64,000 bases of DNA from Variovorax sp. Sphag1AA (GCF_014192575.1 NZ_JACHYC010000003.1:310001-374000); one strand, 5' to 3'. Positions 48,851 through 58,183 are shown, counted from the stretch's first letter. Translations and numbers: made by a program. The notes: generated by a model not told the origin, from the letters alone.

Positions 48851-50407
48851 TTACGCCACCGCCCGCGCCTGCCCGGCCCAGTGGGGTGCGCGCAGGTCGC
48901 GCTTGAGGATCTTGCCGGCGCCCGAGAGCGGCAACTCGCTGCGGAACTCCACCGTCTTGGGGCACTTGAAGCCGGCGACGAACTCGCGGCAGTGCGCACG
49001 GATCTCCTCTTCGGTCAGGACCACGCCGGGCTTGGGCATCACGACGGCGTGCACCGCTTCGCCCCACTGCGCGCTCGGCACGCCGATGACGGCGCACATC
49101 GCGACGCCAGGATGGCGCGAGATCGCGTTCTCGACCTCGGCCGAAAACACGTTCTCGCCGCCCGTCACGATCATGTCCTTCATGCGATCGACGATGAAGA
49201 TGTGTCCGGCCTCGTCCATGTATGCGCCATCGCCGGTCCATAGCCAGCCATCCTTCAGCGCCTTGGCCGTCTCGTCCGGCTTGTTCCAGTAGCCCTGCAT
49301 GACGTTGGGCCCGCGCACGATGATCTCGCCCACCGTGCCGCGCGGCAGTTCGCGGCCTTCCGGATCGACGATTCGGACGTGGATGCCGACGACGCCCCGC
49401 CCCACCGAGCGCGACAGCCCGCTCCTGCGTGCCGGCTCGGTGTGGTTCTCGGGCGGATTGCTGGCGATGATGGGGCTGGCCTCGGTCATTCCATAGGAAT
49501 GCGACAACTGCAGCCAAGGCATGCGCTCGAGCACCAGTTCCACCGTGGCTGCGGCGCTGGGCGATGCGCCATAGGCCAGCCGCTGCAGACTGCCGAGCTT
49601 GTACTTGTGGAAGTCCGGGTGCGCGATCAGCATCTGGATCATGGTTGGCACCAACATGGTCTCGTCCACCGATTCGCGCTCGATGGTCTGAAGCACCTGG
49701 ACGGCATCGAAGCCGGGCAGCACGACGTGCGTCTCGCCCGCCATGAACTGCACCATCGCGCGGCCCAGCCCTCCGATGTGGAAGAGCGGCGCTACATGCA
49801 GATTGCGCCCACCCCGCAGCGGCGGCATCTCGGCCATGCGCTGTACGGCCGCAGACCCCAGGTTCGTGTGCGAGAGCATGACGCCCTTGGGAAAGCCTGT
49901 CGTGCCTCCCGTGTACATGATGGCGGCAAGATCGCTCCCCCCACTGCCGGCATCAGGAACGGGCGCGGCCTCGTCGATGAGCTGCTCGTAGGACGCCATG
50001 TCCTGCGGCGGCTCTGCGTCGCCGGCGTAGATGAACAACGGCGGTGCCTTGGCCGTCCTGCGAATGCCATCCACCATGTGCAGGAATGCGTCGTCAACGA
50101 TCAGGATGCGTGTGTCGCAGTCGTCGAGCGAATAGACGATCTCTGGCACGCTCCAGCGGATGTTCACGGGGTTGATCACGCCCGCGTTCCACCACACCGC
50201 CATCACGTATTCGAGATAGCGGTCCGAGTTGAGGGCCAGCATGCCCACGCGATCGCCGGGCTGCATGCCGAGCGAGCGCAAGGCGCCCGCCAGGCGCGCC
50301 ACGCGGTCAGCCATTTCGCGGAAGGTCCGACGCCGGTCGTGGAAGATGGTCGCCAGACGGTCAGGGGTTTGTTGCAGCGAGCGCTGCAGGCTCAGAGTGA
50401 GATGCAT
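48851..50407 (-). CDS. AMP-forming acyl-CoA synthetase
   Basis: ANL-superfamily ligase of 518 residues activating a carboxylic acid with ATP and CoA. Motifs are MYTGGTTGFPKGVMLSH (P-loop-like), HSYGMTEASPII, GWLWTGDGAYMDEAGHIFIVDRMKDMI and the C-terminal lysine in SGAGKILKRDLR. It ends the operon DUF2889, two acyl-CoA dehydrogenases, ligase. It is of the medium/long-chain or aryl acid type; the exact acid is unknown. Start at 50407, 28 bases after the dehydrogenase stop. Confidence 0.93.
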   Translation of the reverse strand: MHLTLSLQRSLQQTPDRLATIFHDRRRTFREMADRVARLAGALRSLGMQPGDRVGMLALNSDRYLEYVMAVWWNAGVINPVNIRWSVPEIVYSLDDCDTRILIVDDAFLHMVDGIRRTAKAPPLFIYAGDAEPPQDMASYEQLIDEAAPVPDAGSGGSDLAAIMYTGGTTGFPKGVMLSHTNLGSAAVQRMAEMPPLRGGRNLHVAPLFHIGGLGRAMVQFMAGETHVVLPGFDAVQVLQTIERESVDETMLVPTMIQMLIAHPDFHKYKLGSLQRLAYGASPSAAATVELVLERMPWLQLSHSYGMTEASPIIASNPPENHTEPARRSGLSRSVGRGVVGIHVRIVDPEGRELPRGTVGEIIVRGPNVMQGYWNKPDETAKALKDGWLWTGDGAYMDEAGHIFIVDRMKDMIVTGGENVFSAEVENAISRHPGVAMCAVIGVPSAQWGEAVHAVVMPKPGVVLTEEEIRAHCREFVAGFKCPKTVEFRSELPLSGAGKILKRDLRAPHWAGQARAVA

Positions 50408-50434
50408 AGGGGAGACAGGGAACAGCGGTGCGAA

Positions 50435-51592
50435 TCAGCGGGAGGTCGGCGTCAGGCGTGAATCCATGAGAACCAGTCGCGCGGCCTGCGCGCCGACGTC
50501 GCCGAACAACTGATCCAGGACATGCACGCGGCGCAGGCAGTGGCCCACCGCGTATTCCTCGGTCATGCCGATGCCGCCGTGCGACTGGATGGCCGCCTGG
50601 CACAGCGAGCGCGCATAGCGGCCGATGGCCAGCTTGGCGCGCGGCAGGTCCATGGCCGACTCAGGTGTATCCGGCGAGTCGGCGGCGACCGCCGCGGCAA
50701 TGGCGAGGCTGCGTGCCAGTTCGAGCTGTACCGCCATCTCGGCGATGCGATGACGCAGCGCCTGGTACTGGCCGATCGCGCGGCCGAACTGCTGGCGCGT
50801 GTTGACGTACTCGGTGGTGAGGGCGAAGGCGCGCTCCATGGTGCCGACCATGTCGGCGCAGACGGCAGCCGTGCCTGCGGCAAGCGTGGCCGCAATCGCG
50901 TCGCGGGCGCGTGCACCGTCTGCCGGATCGCCCAGCGGTTCGGCCACGGCATCGCGCAGCGTCAATTCGGCGGCGGCTGTGTCGTCGATCAGGCGATGGT
51001 CACGCAACGCCACACCGGCTGCTTGCGAGTCGACCAGGAACAACATCCGCCCATCGGCGTCACCGGGCTCGCCGTGCGTTCGCGCCGTGACCACCAGGCG
51101 GTGGGCGTGTGCGCCGTGCAGCACCAGAACCTTGCCACCGTCCAGGCGCCAGCCCTGCGGCGTTTGGCGCGCGCGGGTCTCGACCCACAGCGGTTCGTGG
51201 CGCGCCGTCGTCTCGTCAAGCGCAAAGGCCATTCGCAGCTCGCCGCTCGCGAGTGCCGGCAGTAGTGTGTCCCGCTGTGCATTGCTGCCCGCCTCGCGAA
51301 CGGCGGTGGCGGCGAGCACGCTCGACGCCAGGTAAGGCTCCAGCAGAAGTGCACGGCCGCAGGCCTGCAGCACTGGAAGACGGTCCGTGGCGCCGCCTCC
51401 CAGGCCGCCGAAGGCCTCGGGGATGCCCAGGGCCGTCACGCCCAGTTCGGCCAGTTGGCCCCAGAGCCCGACGCTCCAGCCGGGCTCGCTGGCCGCGATG
51501 GCACGGCGCTGCTCGAAGCTGCAGTGGTCCGTCAGCAGGCGCTCGAGGCTGTCTGCAATCTGCTGTTGTTCGTCGCTCAGGTTGAAGTTCAT
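50435..51592 (-). CDS. Acyl-CoA dehydrogenase (second subunit type)
   Basis: A 385-residue acyl-CoA dehydrogenase-family protein: NFNLSDEQQQIADSLERLL at the N terminus, the TTEYVNTRQQFGRAIGQYQALRHRIAEM segment and QSHGGIGMTEEYAVGHCLRRV. The middle domain is weakly conserved, as in the accessory subunits of heteromeric steroid or cyclic-acid dehydrogenases. ATG 51592 is chosen on homology; the open frame to 51760 overlaps the upstream gene. It lies seven bases after the other dehydrogenase and probably pairs with it. Confidence 0.91.
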   Translation of the reverse strand: MNFNLSDEQQQIADSLERLLTDHCSFEQRRAIAASEPGWSVGLWGQLAELGVTALGIPEAFGGLGGGATDRLPVLQACGRALLLEPYLASSVLAATAVREAGSNAQRDTLLPALASGELRMAFALDETTARHEPLWVETRARQTPQGWRLDGGKVLVLHGAHAHRLVVTARTHGEPGDADGRMLFLVDSQAAGVALRDHRLIDDTAAAELTLRDAVAEPLGDPADGARARDAIAATLAAGTAAVCADMVGTMERAFALTTEYVNTRQQFGRAIGQYQALRHRIAEMAVQLELARSLAIAAAVAADSPDTPESAMDLPRAKLAIGRYARSLCQAAIQSHGGIGMTEEYAVGHCLRRVHVLDQLFGDVGAQAARLVLMDSRLTPTSR

Positions 51593-51599
51593 TTTTTGC

Positions 51600-52760
51600 T
51601 TATCCCAGGAGCTGCTTGGCGAGGATGTCTTTCTGGACCTCGCTCGAGCCGCCGTAGATGGTCGCGGCGCGTATGAAGAAGTAGCGCGACACGGCACCGG
51701 CCTGCGCGTGTGATTCGCCATCGCGCCGTTCCAACCCGGCCGGGCCTGACAGGCGTGCAAGCAAGGCGGTGAGCTCCTGCATCAGCTCCGAGCCCTTGAG
51801 CTTGAGCACCGAGGCAAAGGCGGGCATCTTGCGGCCCATCTCCGGATCGGTCAGGAAGCGCCAGTTGGTGAGTTCGAGCGCACGGACTTCCGCGCCCAGC
51901 ATGGCCAGCTCGGTCGCGAGCTTTGGGTCGTCGATCAGGCGCCGATCTCCCTGGCGGGTGGCGGCCGCCAGTTCGCGCGCGCGCTCCAGGCGCTCCCAAC
52001 ACAGGCCCACGCTGGCAATGGTGGCGCGCTCGCTGCCCAGCAGGTACTTGGCGCAATCCCAACCGCGGCCTTCCTCGCCGATCATGTTCGACACCGGTAC
52101 ACGCACGGCGTCGAAGAACACTTCGTTGAGGTGGTGCTCCCCGTCGATCGAGACGATGGGGCGCACAGATACGCCTGCAGAACGCATGTCGATCAGCAGG
52201 AATGAAATGCCGTCCTGCTTGCGCGCAGCGCTCTCGGTGCGCACCAGCGCGAAGATCCAGTCGGCGTTGTGGGCGCCGGTGGTCCAGATCTTCTGGCCCT
52301 CGACGATGTAGTGGTCGCCGTCGCGCGTGGCCCGGGTGCGCAGTGATGCGAGGTCGGAGCCGGCGCCGGGTTCGGAGAAGCCCTGGCAGAACCACAGGTC
52401 GAGGTTGGCCAGTTTGGGCAGGAAGAAGCGCTTCTGCTCCTCGGTGCCGAAGCGCAGCAGCACCGGCCCGAGCATGGCGACGTTGAAGGCGAGTGGCGTC
52501 GGCGCGCCCGCTCGCTGCAATTCGTCCAGCAGGATTAGGCGTTCGATGGTGCCCAGGCCCGCACCTCCGTATTCATTGGGCCAGTGCGGCGCGGCCCAGC
52601 CGCGCTCATGCAGGATGCGCTGCCAGGTCACCGTGTCCTGCTTGTGAAAGGCGCTGCCGTTGCGCACGCGCTCGCGGATGTCGGCCGGCAGGCGCTCGCG
52701 GATGAAGGCACGCGCTTCCTCGCGGAAGGCCTTTTGCGAGGCAGTGAGTTCGAGGTCCAT
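51600..52760 (-). CDS. Acyl-CoA dehydrogenase
   Basis: FAD-dependent acyl-CoA dehydrogenase of 386 residues: DLELTASQKAFREEARAFI start, CQGFSEPGAGSDLASLRTRA, KIWTTGAHNADWIFALVRT and the terminal RAATIYGGSSEVQKDILAKQLLG. It resembles the dehydrogenase at 6149-7354 in layout and belongs to the same large-substrate subgroup. With the following gene it likely forms a heteromeric enzyme introducing a double bond into a CoA-activated acid. Confidence 0.93.
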   Translation of the reverse strand: MDLELTASQKAFREEARAFIRERLPADIRERVRNGSAFHKQDTVTWQRILHERGWAAPHWPNEYGGAGLGTIERLILLDELQRAGAPTPLAFNVAMLGPVLLRFGTEEQKRFFLPKLANLDLWFCQGFSEPGAGSDLASLRTRATRDGDHYIVEGQKIWTTGAHNADWIFALVRTESAARKQDGISFLLIDMRSAGVSVRPIVSIDGEHHLNEVFFDAVRVPVSNMIGEEGRGWDCAKYLLGSERATIASVGLCWERLERARELAAATRQGDRRLIDDPKLATELAMLGAEVRALELTNWRFLTDPEMGRKMPAFASVLKLKGSELMQELTALLARLSGPAGLERRDGESHAQAGAVSRYFFIRAATIYGGSSEVQKDILAKQLLG

Positions 52761-52814
52761 CGGGAGAAGAAGGAGAGGGTGAATGAACGGGTCTGCAGGC
52801 GCAGGGTTCGCGCT

Positions 52815-53390
52815 TCAGGCGGCGCGCCGATGCGGCGGCCACAGCAGCTGCATGGCCTGGCCGTCGATGCGATAGGCCTGGCAGCTGTCGACGAGCATCG
52901 GACGGGGCAGAGGGCCCTCCTTGCGATGCGCCTCGCTGATGATGTTCGTCTCGCGCCAGAGCGAGAACCAGGTCTGGATGGCCGTCGTGGCAAGGGGGCC
53001 GAGCAGCTCGGTCAGGTGCGTGCAGCCTTGGGCGCCTCCGAAGAGGGACTTCACCTTCTTCGAGAAGCCGGGGCCGATCTTCAACCCTACCAACTCCTGA
53101 TAGCGTGCGTTGCTGTCTCCGCAATAGGGGGTCGGTGCCGCGACGGTGTGAGCCTGCACCTGGCGGATCACCATGTCCGTGTCGAAGCTGACGACCAGGC
53201 GCATGTCGTGCAGCGCCTCGCCGGCCGAAAGGCGCTTGAAGAACATCTCGGTCCCGTCGGGCGAAATGTCCTTCATCGTCGCTTCGACGTCGAACAGGCC
53301 GTCGTCGCGCAGGTAGCCTGTGCATTGCACCTGTCGTGTGTGCAGCAGGCGGCGCCCTTGCGCCATAGCCTGATCGCGTTCGAGTTGCAC
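52815..53390 (-). CDS. DUF2889-family protein
   Basis: A 191-residue protein of the uncharacterised DUF2889 family: RRLLHTRQVQCTGYLRDDGLFDVEA near the start, LHDMRLVVSFDTDMVIRQVQA, LVGLKIGPGFSKKVKSLFGG and the highly conserved GCTHLTELLGPLATTAIQT. No enzyme activity is known to me. The start is taken as GTG 53390 because GGAG lies seven bases before it and homologues start near there; the frame continues to a TTG at 53492 without a ribosome site. First gene of the acyl-CoA operon and divergent from MarR. Confidence 0.85.
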   Translation of the reverse strand: MQLERDQAMAQGRRLLHTRQVQCTGYLRDDGLFDVEATMKDISPDGTEMFFKRLSAGEALHDMRLVVSFDTDMVIRQVQAHTVAAPTPYCGDSNARYQELVGLKIGPGFSKKVKSLFGGAQGCTHLTELLGPLATTAIQTWFSLWRETNIISEAHRKEGPLPRPMLVDSCQAYRIDGQAMQLLWPPHRRAA

Positions 53391-53496
53391 AGGGGTCTCC
53401 AGTAGATCTGTCGTAAGGCTGATGCCGGGGCTTCGAAGATAGGTCTTGGCACCTGCCTGCGTGCCCACCCCGCTCGGGGGGGCGTGCAGCAATTAA

Positions 53497-53508
53497 TAAA
53501 CCAGTTTA
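53497..53508. promoter_or_regulatory. Candidate MarR operator in divergent promoter
   Basis: TAAAC-CA-GTTTA, a 12-bp near-perfect palindrome in an AT-rich patch, lies 15 bases before the MarR ATG and between the two divergent operons. A CACGTG palindrome follows at 53514-53519. Confidence 0.5.
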
Positions 53509-53522
53509 ATATCCACGTGTTT

Positions 53523-53996
53523 ATGAAATACGACCACACGCAGCGTTTCAGCTTCCTGGTCAACCATGTGGCCAAGCTGCACGGTGGCCATTTCGACCGG
53601 CTGGCACGCGAACGACTCGGACTGTCGCTGGCCCAGTGCCGCCTGATCGGCGCGCTGGCCACTCATGAAGGCGCGGTCCCACTTTCCCAGGCAGAGCTCG
53701 CACAGCGGCTGGAACTCAGCGCGATGGGCGTGGCCGCCCTGTGCGACCGCATGGAAACGGCGGGCTGGATACGCCGGGAAACGTCGCCCACCGATCGCCG
53801 GGCGAACTGGGTGCACCCGGAGCCGCGCGCGCTGACCGCGTTCGACGAAGCCCTGAAGATCAGCGACGAGGTGCAGGCGCACGGCTTGCGCAAGCTGAGC
53901 GCGGCCGAGCGCAAGCAACTCATCGCGCTGCTTGGCAAGGCGCGCGAAGGGCTGCTGGCCTGGGAGCCTGCCGCCGCGGAAGGGGGGAAGGCATGA
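53523..53996 (+). CDS. MarR-family transcriptional regulator
   Basis: A 157-residue MarR protein: LGLSLAQCRLIGALATHEGAVPLSQAELAQRL, recognition helix SAMGVAALCDRMETAGWI and wing SPTDRRANWVHPEP. ATG 53523 is chosen by homology; a GTG at 53484 in frame is possible and neither start has a clear ribosome site. It overlaps the exporter gene by four bases (ATGA) and stands divergent from the DUF2889 acyl-CoA operon, so it could repress both. Confidence 0.91.
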   Translation: MKYDHTQRFSFLVNHVAKLHGGHFDRLARERLGLSLAQCRLIGALATHEGAVPLSQAELAQRLELSAMGVAALCDRMETAGWIRRETSPTDRRANWVHPEPRALTAFDEALKISDEVQAHGLRKLSAAERKQLIALLGKAREGLLAWEPAAAEGGKA

Positions 53997-55519
53997 GCGC
54001 GTCCACCACCTTCCCCGTGCCCAATCGCGGAATGATCACGATCTCGATCATGCTCGCGACCATCATGCAGGCGCTGGACACCACCATCGCCAACGTCGCG
54101 TTGCCGCACATGCAGGGCAGCCTGCAGGCCTCGCAGGACCAGATCACCTGGGTGCTGACTTCCTACATCGTCGCCTCGGCCATCGCGCTGCCGCTCACCG
54201 GCTGGCTGTGCGGGCACTGGGGGCGCCGGCGGGTCTTCCTGGTCTCGGTGGTCGGCTTCACGATTGCGTCCGCGCTGTGCGGGCTTGCCGGCTCGATGAC
54301 CGAGATCGTCGCTGCGCGGCTGCTGCAGGGCATCTTCGGGGCGGCGCTGGTTCCGTTGTCTCAAGCGGTGCTGCTGGATATCAATCCGCCGCAGAAGGTC
54401 GGCCAGGCCATGGCGATCTGGGGCGCCGGCATCATGGTCGGCCCGATCCTCGGGCCGCTGCTGGGCGGCTGGCTCACCGATCAGTTCGATTGGCGGTGGG
54501 TGTTCTTCATCAACCTGCCCGTGGGGCTGTTCGCGCTGTGGGGCATCGGGCGATATCTCCCTGAAAGCCGTCCCCGCGCGGAGAAGCTCGACGTCTTCGG
54601 CTTCGTCACGCTGAGCCTCGGCATCGGTCTCCTGCAGTTGTTTCTCGATCGCGGCGAGCAACTCGACTGGTTCGATTCGTGGGAGATCCGCCTGGAAGCG
54701 GCCGGCGCCGTGATCGCGCTGGCATTCTTCGCGGTGCACACCTGGACGGTGCAAGGCGCGAGCTTCCTCAACCGCGAGCTGCTGAAGGACCGCAACTTCG
54801 TCACCGGGCTGCTGTTCGCCTTCATCGTCGGCATGATCCTGTTCGCCACGATGTCGCTGCTGCCGACCTTCCTGCAGGGCCTGATGGGCTACCCGGTGGT
54901 CTACACCGGCGCCGTCACCGCGCCCCGCGGCGTGGGCACGATGATCGCGATGATGGTCGTCGGCCGGCTGGTTCAGCGCGTGGACGTGCGAGGGATCATG
55001 GCGGTGGGCTTCGGGCTCACGGCCTTCTCGCTGTGGCAGATGACGCGCTTCACGCCCGACATGGACAGCACGCTGATCATCACCTCGGGCTTCATCCAGG
55101 GGCTGGGCATCGGCTTCACCTTCGTGCCGCTGTCGACCGCCACCTTCGCCACGCTGGCGCCGCATCTGCGGCACCAGGGCACGCCCATCTTCAGCCTTCT
55201 GCGCAACATCGGCAGCAGCGTCGGGATCTCGATCGTCCAGGCCCTGTTGACCGAAGGCTCGAGCAGCGCGCACGCCAACCTGGCGTCGCTGGTGGCGCCC
55301 GGCAATGCGGGTCTGGCCTACCTGGGAGCGGCTGCGAACATCGCAACGCCGTCCGGCCTCGCTGCGCTGAACGCGGAGGTGACGCGGCAGGCGGCGATGA
55401 TCGCCTACCTCAACGACTTCTGGATCATGATGGCGATGACCGCGGTGTCGATCCCGCTGTTGCTGCTGATCCGCAAGCCGCGCCGCGCTTCAAGCGGCCC
55501 GGCGGAAGTCCCGCACTAG
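53993..55519 (+). CDS. MFS exporter, DHA2 (EmrB/QacA) family
   Basis: Drug:H+ antiporter of 508 residues with 14 predicted helices. Motifs are LDTTIANVALPHMQGSLQASQDQITWV (helix 1), GHWGRRRVFLVS (loop 2-3) and GAGIMVGPILGPLLGGWL (motif C of antiporters). No EmrA-type adaptor or outer-membrane channel is adjacent. It may export an aromatic or fatty acid handled by the divergent acyl-CoA operon, or a toxic analogue. The ATG overlaps the MarR stop. Confidence 0.93.
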   Translation: MSASTTFPVPNRGMITISIMLATIMQALDTTIANVALPHMQGSLQASQDQITWVLTSYIVASAIALPLTGWLCGHWGRRRVFLVSVVGFTIASALCGLAGSMTEIVAARLLQGIFGAALVPLSQAVLLDINPPQKVGQAMAIWGAGIMVGPILGPLLGGWLTDQFDWRWVFFINLPVGLFALWGIGRYLPESRPRAEKLDVFGFVTLSLGIGLLQLFLDRGEQLDWFDSWEIRLEAAGAVIALAFFAVHTWTVQGASFLNRELLKDRNFVTGLLFAFIVGMILFATMSLLPTFLQGLMGYPVVYTGAVTAPRGVGTMIAMMVVGRLVQRVDVRGIMAVGFGLTAFSLWQMTRFTPDMDSTLIITSGFIQGLGIGFTFVPLSTATFATLAPHLRHQGTPIFSLLRNIGSSVGISIVQALLTEGSSSAHANLASLVAPGNAGLAYLGAAANIATPSGLAALNAEVTRQAAMIAYLNDFWIMMAMTAVSIPLLLLIRKPRRASSGPAEVPH

Positions 55520-55527
55520 CTTCGGGG

Positions 55528-57081
55528 TCAGACGACGGAACTCGTCGTAACAGGGGCGTTTGCACCGTTGCGCCAGTCCGTCGGTGGTGGCGCGGTGACG
55601 ATCGAGTCCAGCGCTGGGTCGGGCATGCGCAGTGCCCTGAGGTCGGGGCGCGGACGGCGCAATGCCGGGTCGGACGCAAAAGCCTGCTCCATCGCAAGCG
55701 CGGCCGACAGCACCTGCAGGTCGCCCCGGAACGGGCCGACGACCTGAAGGCCGAAGGGCATGCCTTTGGCGTCGGTGCCGCAGGGCAGCGACAACGCGGG
55801 ATGGGTCGTGAGCGTCGTGACGTAGGTCAGCGCGAGCCATCGGTAGTAGTTGGCCTGCGGCTTGCCATCGACCATGTGGGCGTAGGGCTCGGTCCATGGG
55901 AACGGCGAGACCGGCGTCGTCGGCGCCAGCACCAGGTCGTAGTCGGCAAAGGTGGCCTGGAATCGACCGAGGATGCGGGTCTGCTCGGCCTGGGCCCAGG
56001 CGCTGTCCAGCAGGCTCATTCGTGCGCCCATCTCGTAGTTGGCTCGCGGGTTCGCGCCGAGGGCGGTGGGATCCTTCTCGTAGGCCTCGCGCATGCCGGC
56101 CACAAAGGCCTCGGCACGCAGCACGTCGAAGCACCGGTGCACGTCGCCCAGGTCGAAGCGCACCTCGTCGCAGCGCGCGAACAGGTGCCGCATGGCGGCG
56201 ATCCGCGAGGCGAAGGTGGCGCGGATGTCCGGGTCCACGTCGCAGCAGTCGAAGTCGGCCGTGTAGGCAACGCGCAGCCGGCCTAGATCGGCCGCTTCAG
56301 GCGACAGGAAGGCGAGGGGGTCGAGTGGATGGCTGAGCGGATCGCCAGCATGCATCCCGGCCGTGGCCGCGAGTTGCAGGCAGGCATCCGCGACCGTGCG
56401 GCCCATCGGTCCGACCACCGAGATGGGCGTCCACCCCAGCAACTTGCGCACGCTGGGCACCACGCCGGGCGACGGGCGAAAGCCGACCACGCCGCATTTC
56501 GAGGCGGGGATACGAAGCGAGCCGCCGGTGTCCGAGCCGGTGCACACGGGCAGCATGTCGCACGCCAGCGCGGCCGCGGAGCCGCCCGAGGAGCCCCCGG
56601 CGTTCAAGCGCGGGTCGAAGGGATTGCCGGTCGCGCCCCAGACCGGGTTGCGGGAGTTGGCCCCCGCGCCCATCTCGGGCACGTTGGTCTTGGCGGTGAC
56701 GATGCCGCCCGCGCGCCGCAGTCGCGCCACGAGTTCGATGTCCTGGTCAGGCACGTGCGCACGGAAGGCGGGCGAGCCGAAAGTGGTCAGCAGTCCGGCG
56801 GTCGGCTCCAGGTCTTTCACACCCACGGGAAGCCCGTGCAGAAGGCCCAGCGATTCGCCGCGCAGCACCGCCTTCTCGGCAACGCGGGCTTCGTCGCGTG
56901 CGCGATCGAAGCAGGTCGCAGTGACGGCGTTGATGTAGGGATTCACCGCCTCGATCCGTTCGATGCACACCTCCAGCAGTTCGACCGGAGAGACCTCGCG
57001 GCTCGCGATCATCCGGCGCAGTTCGACAGCGGTGTGCTCGACCAAAGCGGTGGTGTTCGGTGGCTGACTCATGCTGCTCAT
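55528..57081 (-). CDS. Amidase (amidase-signature family)
   Basis: Ser-Ser-Lys hydrolase of 517 residues cleaving amide bonds. The triad is K89 (LPVGVKD), a cis-serine at 164-165 (AGGSSGGS) and nucleophile S188 (GSDTGGSLR). The ATG at 57081 overlaps the stop of the Bug gene (ATGA); ATG 57072 is an alternative. The frame upstream to 57300 is rejected. Paired with a Bug receptor, it probably hydrolyses an imported amide or N-acyl compound. Confidence 0.93.
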   Translation of the reverse strand: MSSMSQPPNTTALVEHTAVELRRMIASREVSPVELLEVCIERIEAVNPYINAVTATCFDRARDEARVAEKAVLRGESLGLLHGLPVGVKDLEPTAGLLTTFGSPAFRAHVPDQDIELVARLRRAGGIVTAKTNVPEMGAGANSRNPVWGATGNPFDPRLNAGGSSGGSAAALACDMLPVCTGSDTGGSLRIPASKCGVVGFRPSPGVVPSVRKLLGWTPISVVGPMGRTVADACLQLAATAGMHAGDPLSHPLDPLAFLSPEAADLGRLRVAYTADFDCCDVDPDIRATFASRIAAMRHLFARCDEVRFDLGDVHRCFDVLRAEAFVAGMREAYEKDPTALGANPRANYEMGARMSLLDSAWAQAEQTRILGRFQATFADYDLVLAPTTPVSPFPWTEPYAHMVDGKPQANYYRWLALTYVTTLTTHPALSLPCGTDAKGMPFGLQVVGPFRGDLQVLSAALAMEQAFASDPALRRPRPDLRALRMPDPALDSIVTAPPPTDWRNGANAPVTTSSVV

Positions 57082-58067
57082 TCCGGCTGGATGTTGGCGC
57101 GCACCGCGACCGCACGCATCAGGGGCAGCTCGGCCTTGAGTTGCGCGGCGGCTTTTGCCGAGTCGACGAAGCTGGCCTCGACACCCTGCTCGGCGAAGCC
57201 CTTGCGCACCGCCGGGTCGGCGATCGAATCGGCCAGCGCCTTCTCGAGCTTGGCATGCACTGCAGGCGGCAGGCCGCGCGGCGCCGCCACCATGCCCCAA
57301 CTGTCGAGCACCGCGGCCGGATAGCCTGACTCCGCAAAGGTGGGCACTTCGGGGAGCAACGGCGAACGTTTGGCCGTGGTGATCGCGATCGCCTTGACCT
57401 TGCCCGCCTTGATCTGCGGCAAGGCGGCGGTCACGGTGTCGAAGGAAAAGGGCACCTGTCCGCCGATCAGGTCGGTCATCGCCGGCCCGCTGCCTTTGTA
57501 CGGAACGTGCATCAGCCGGATCCCCATGGCCTGCAACGCCATCTCGGCCGCGAAGTGCGAACTCGTGCCCGCGCCGAAGGACGCATAGCTGTACTTGTCG
57601 GGAGCGCCCTTCGCGGTCGCCACCAGTTCCTTCAGGTTGTTCACCGGCACCTTGGGATTGACCAGCAGAACGAGGCCGACCCGGCTGATGATGCCGATCG
57701 GCTCGAAGCTCTTGATCGGGTCATAGGGCAGCGACTTGCGGATCGCCGGGTTCAGCGTGTAGGTGGAGGCGGAGCTCATCAGCAGCGTGTAGCCGTCGGG
57801 CTTGGCGTTGGCGACGAAGGCCGCGCCGATGGCGGGGCCGGCGCCAGGCTTGTTGTCGACGATCACGGTCTGGCCGAGCTTTTCGCCCATCTTCTGGGCC
57901 ACCAGGCGCGTCTGCACGTCGCCGCCACCACCGGGAGGGAACGGCACGACGATCGTGATCGGCCGCGAGGGGAAGCTGTCTTCGGCCAGGGCGGCGGCAG
58001 AGAGTCCGAGTGCGCTGAAAGCGCCGAGGGCGACGAGCCCGAGAGTACGCAGGAGCGGGGTGTGCAT
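57078..58067 (-). CDS. Bug/TctC-family periplasmic substrate-binding protein
   Basis: A 329-residue receptor with a signal peptide (1-28, ending AALAED), then SFPSRPITIVVPFPPGGGGDVQTRLVAQ, KPGAGPAIGAAFVANAKPDGYTLL and the late GMVAAPRGLPPAVH block. It is co-transcribed with the amidase and divergent from the LysR gene. A perfect LysR-type dyad lies 102 bases upstream. Ligand probably an amide- or amino-containing organic acid. Confidence 0.93.
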   Translation of the reverse strand: MHTPLLRTLGLVALGAFSALGLSAAALAEDSFPSRPITIVVPFPPGGGGDVQTRLVAQKMGEKLGQTVIVDNKPGAGPAIGAAFVANAKPDGYTLLMSSASTYTLNPAIRKSLPYDPIKSFEPIGIISRVGLVLLVNPKVPVNNLKELVATAKGAPDKYSYASFGAGTSSHFAAEMALQAMGIRLMHVPYKGSGPAMTDLIGGQVPFSFDTVTAALPQIKAGKVKAIAITTAKRSPLLPEVPTFAESGYPAAVLDSWGMVAAPRGLPPAVHAKLEKALADSIADPAVRKGFAEQGVEASFVDSAKAAAQLKAELPLMRAVAVRANIQPE

Positions 58068-58168
58068 GGCGACGGCGGGTGAGTGTGTGGGGGCGAGGAT
58101 TGCGGAGACGAGCCCTCATCGTAGGAAGGCCGATCGTTCCAAGCAATGACCATGATTTGAATGTTTTG

Positions 58169-58183
58169 TTGCGATAATCGCAA
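58169..58183. promoter_or_regulatory. LysR box, site 1
   Basis: TTGCGATAATCGCAA is a perfect 15-bp palindrome containing T-N11-A, located between the divergent Bug-amidase operon and the LysR gene, 19 bases before the LysR GTG. A near-identical copy lies at 59143. Confidence 0.8.

Noticed and set aside
48499..48999. 166-residue minus-strand frame as an intact gene
   Set aside because: Only the middle part resembles a Bug receptor; the flanks are read out of frame through the ligase gene and the porin leader, so it is treated as a remnant.
53663..55273. 536-residue open frame on the minus strand
   Set aside because: Antisense to MarR and the 14-helix exporter; Gln/Arg/His-rich and domainless.
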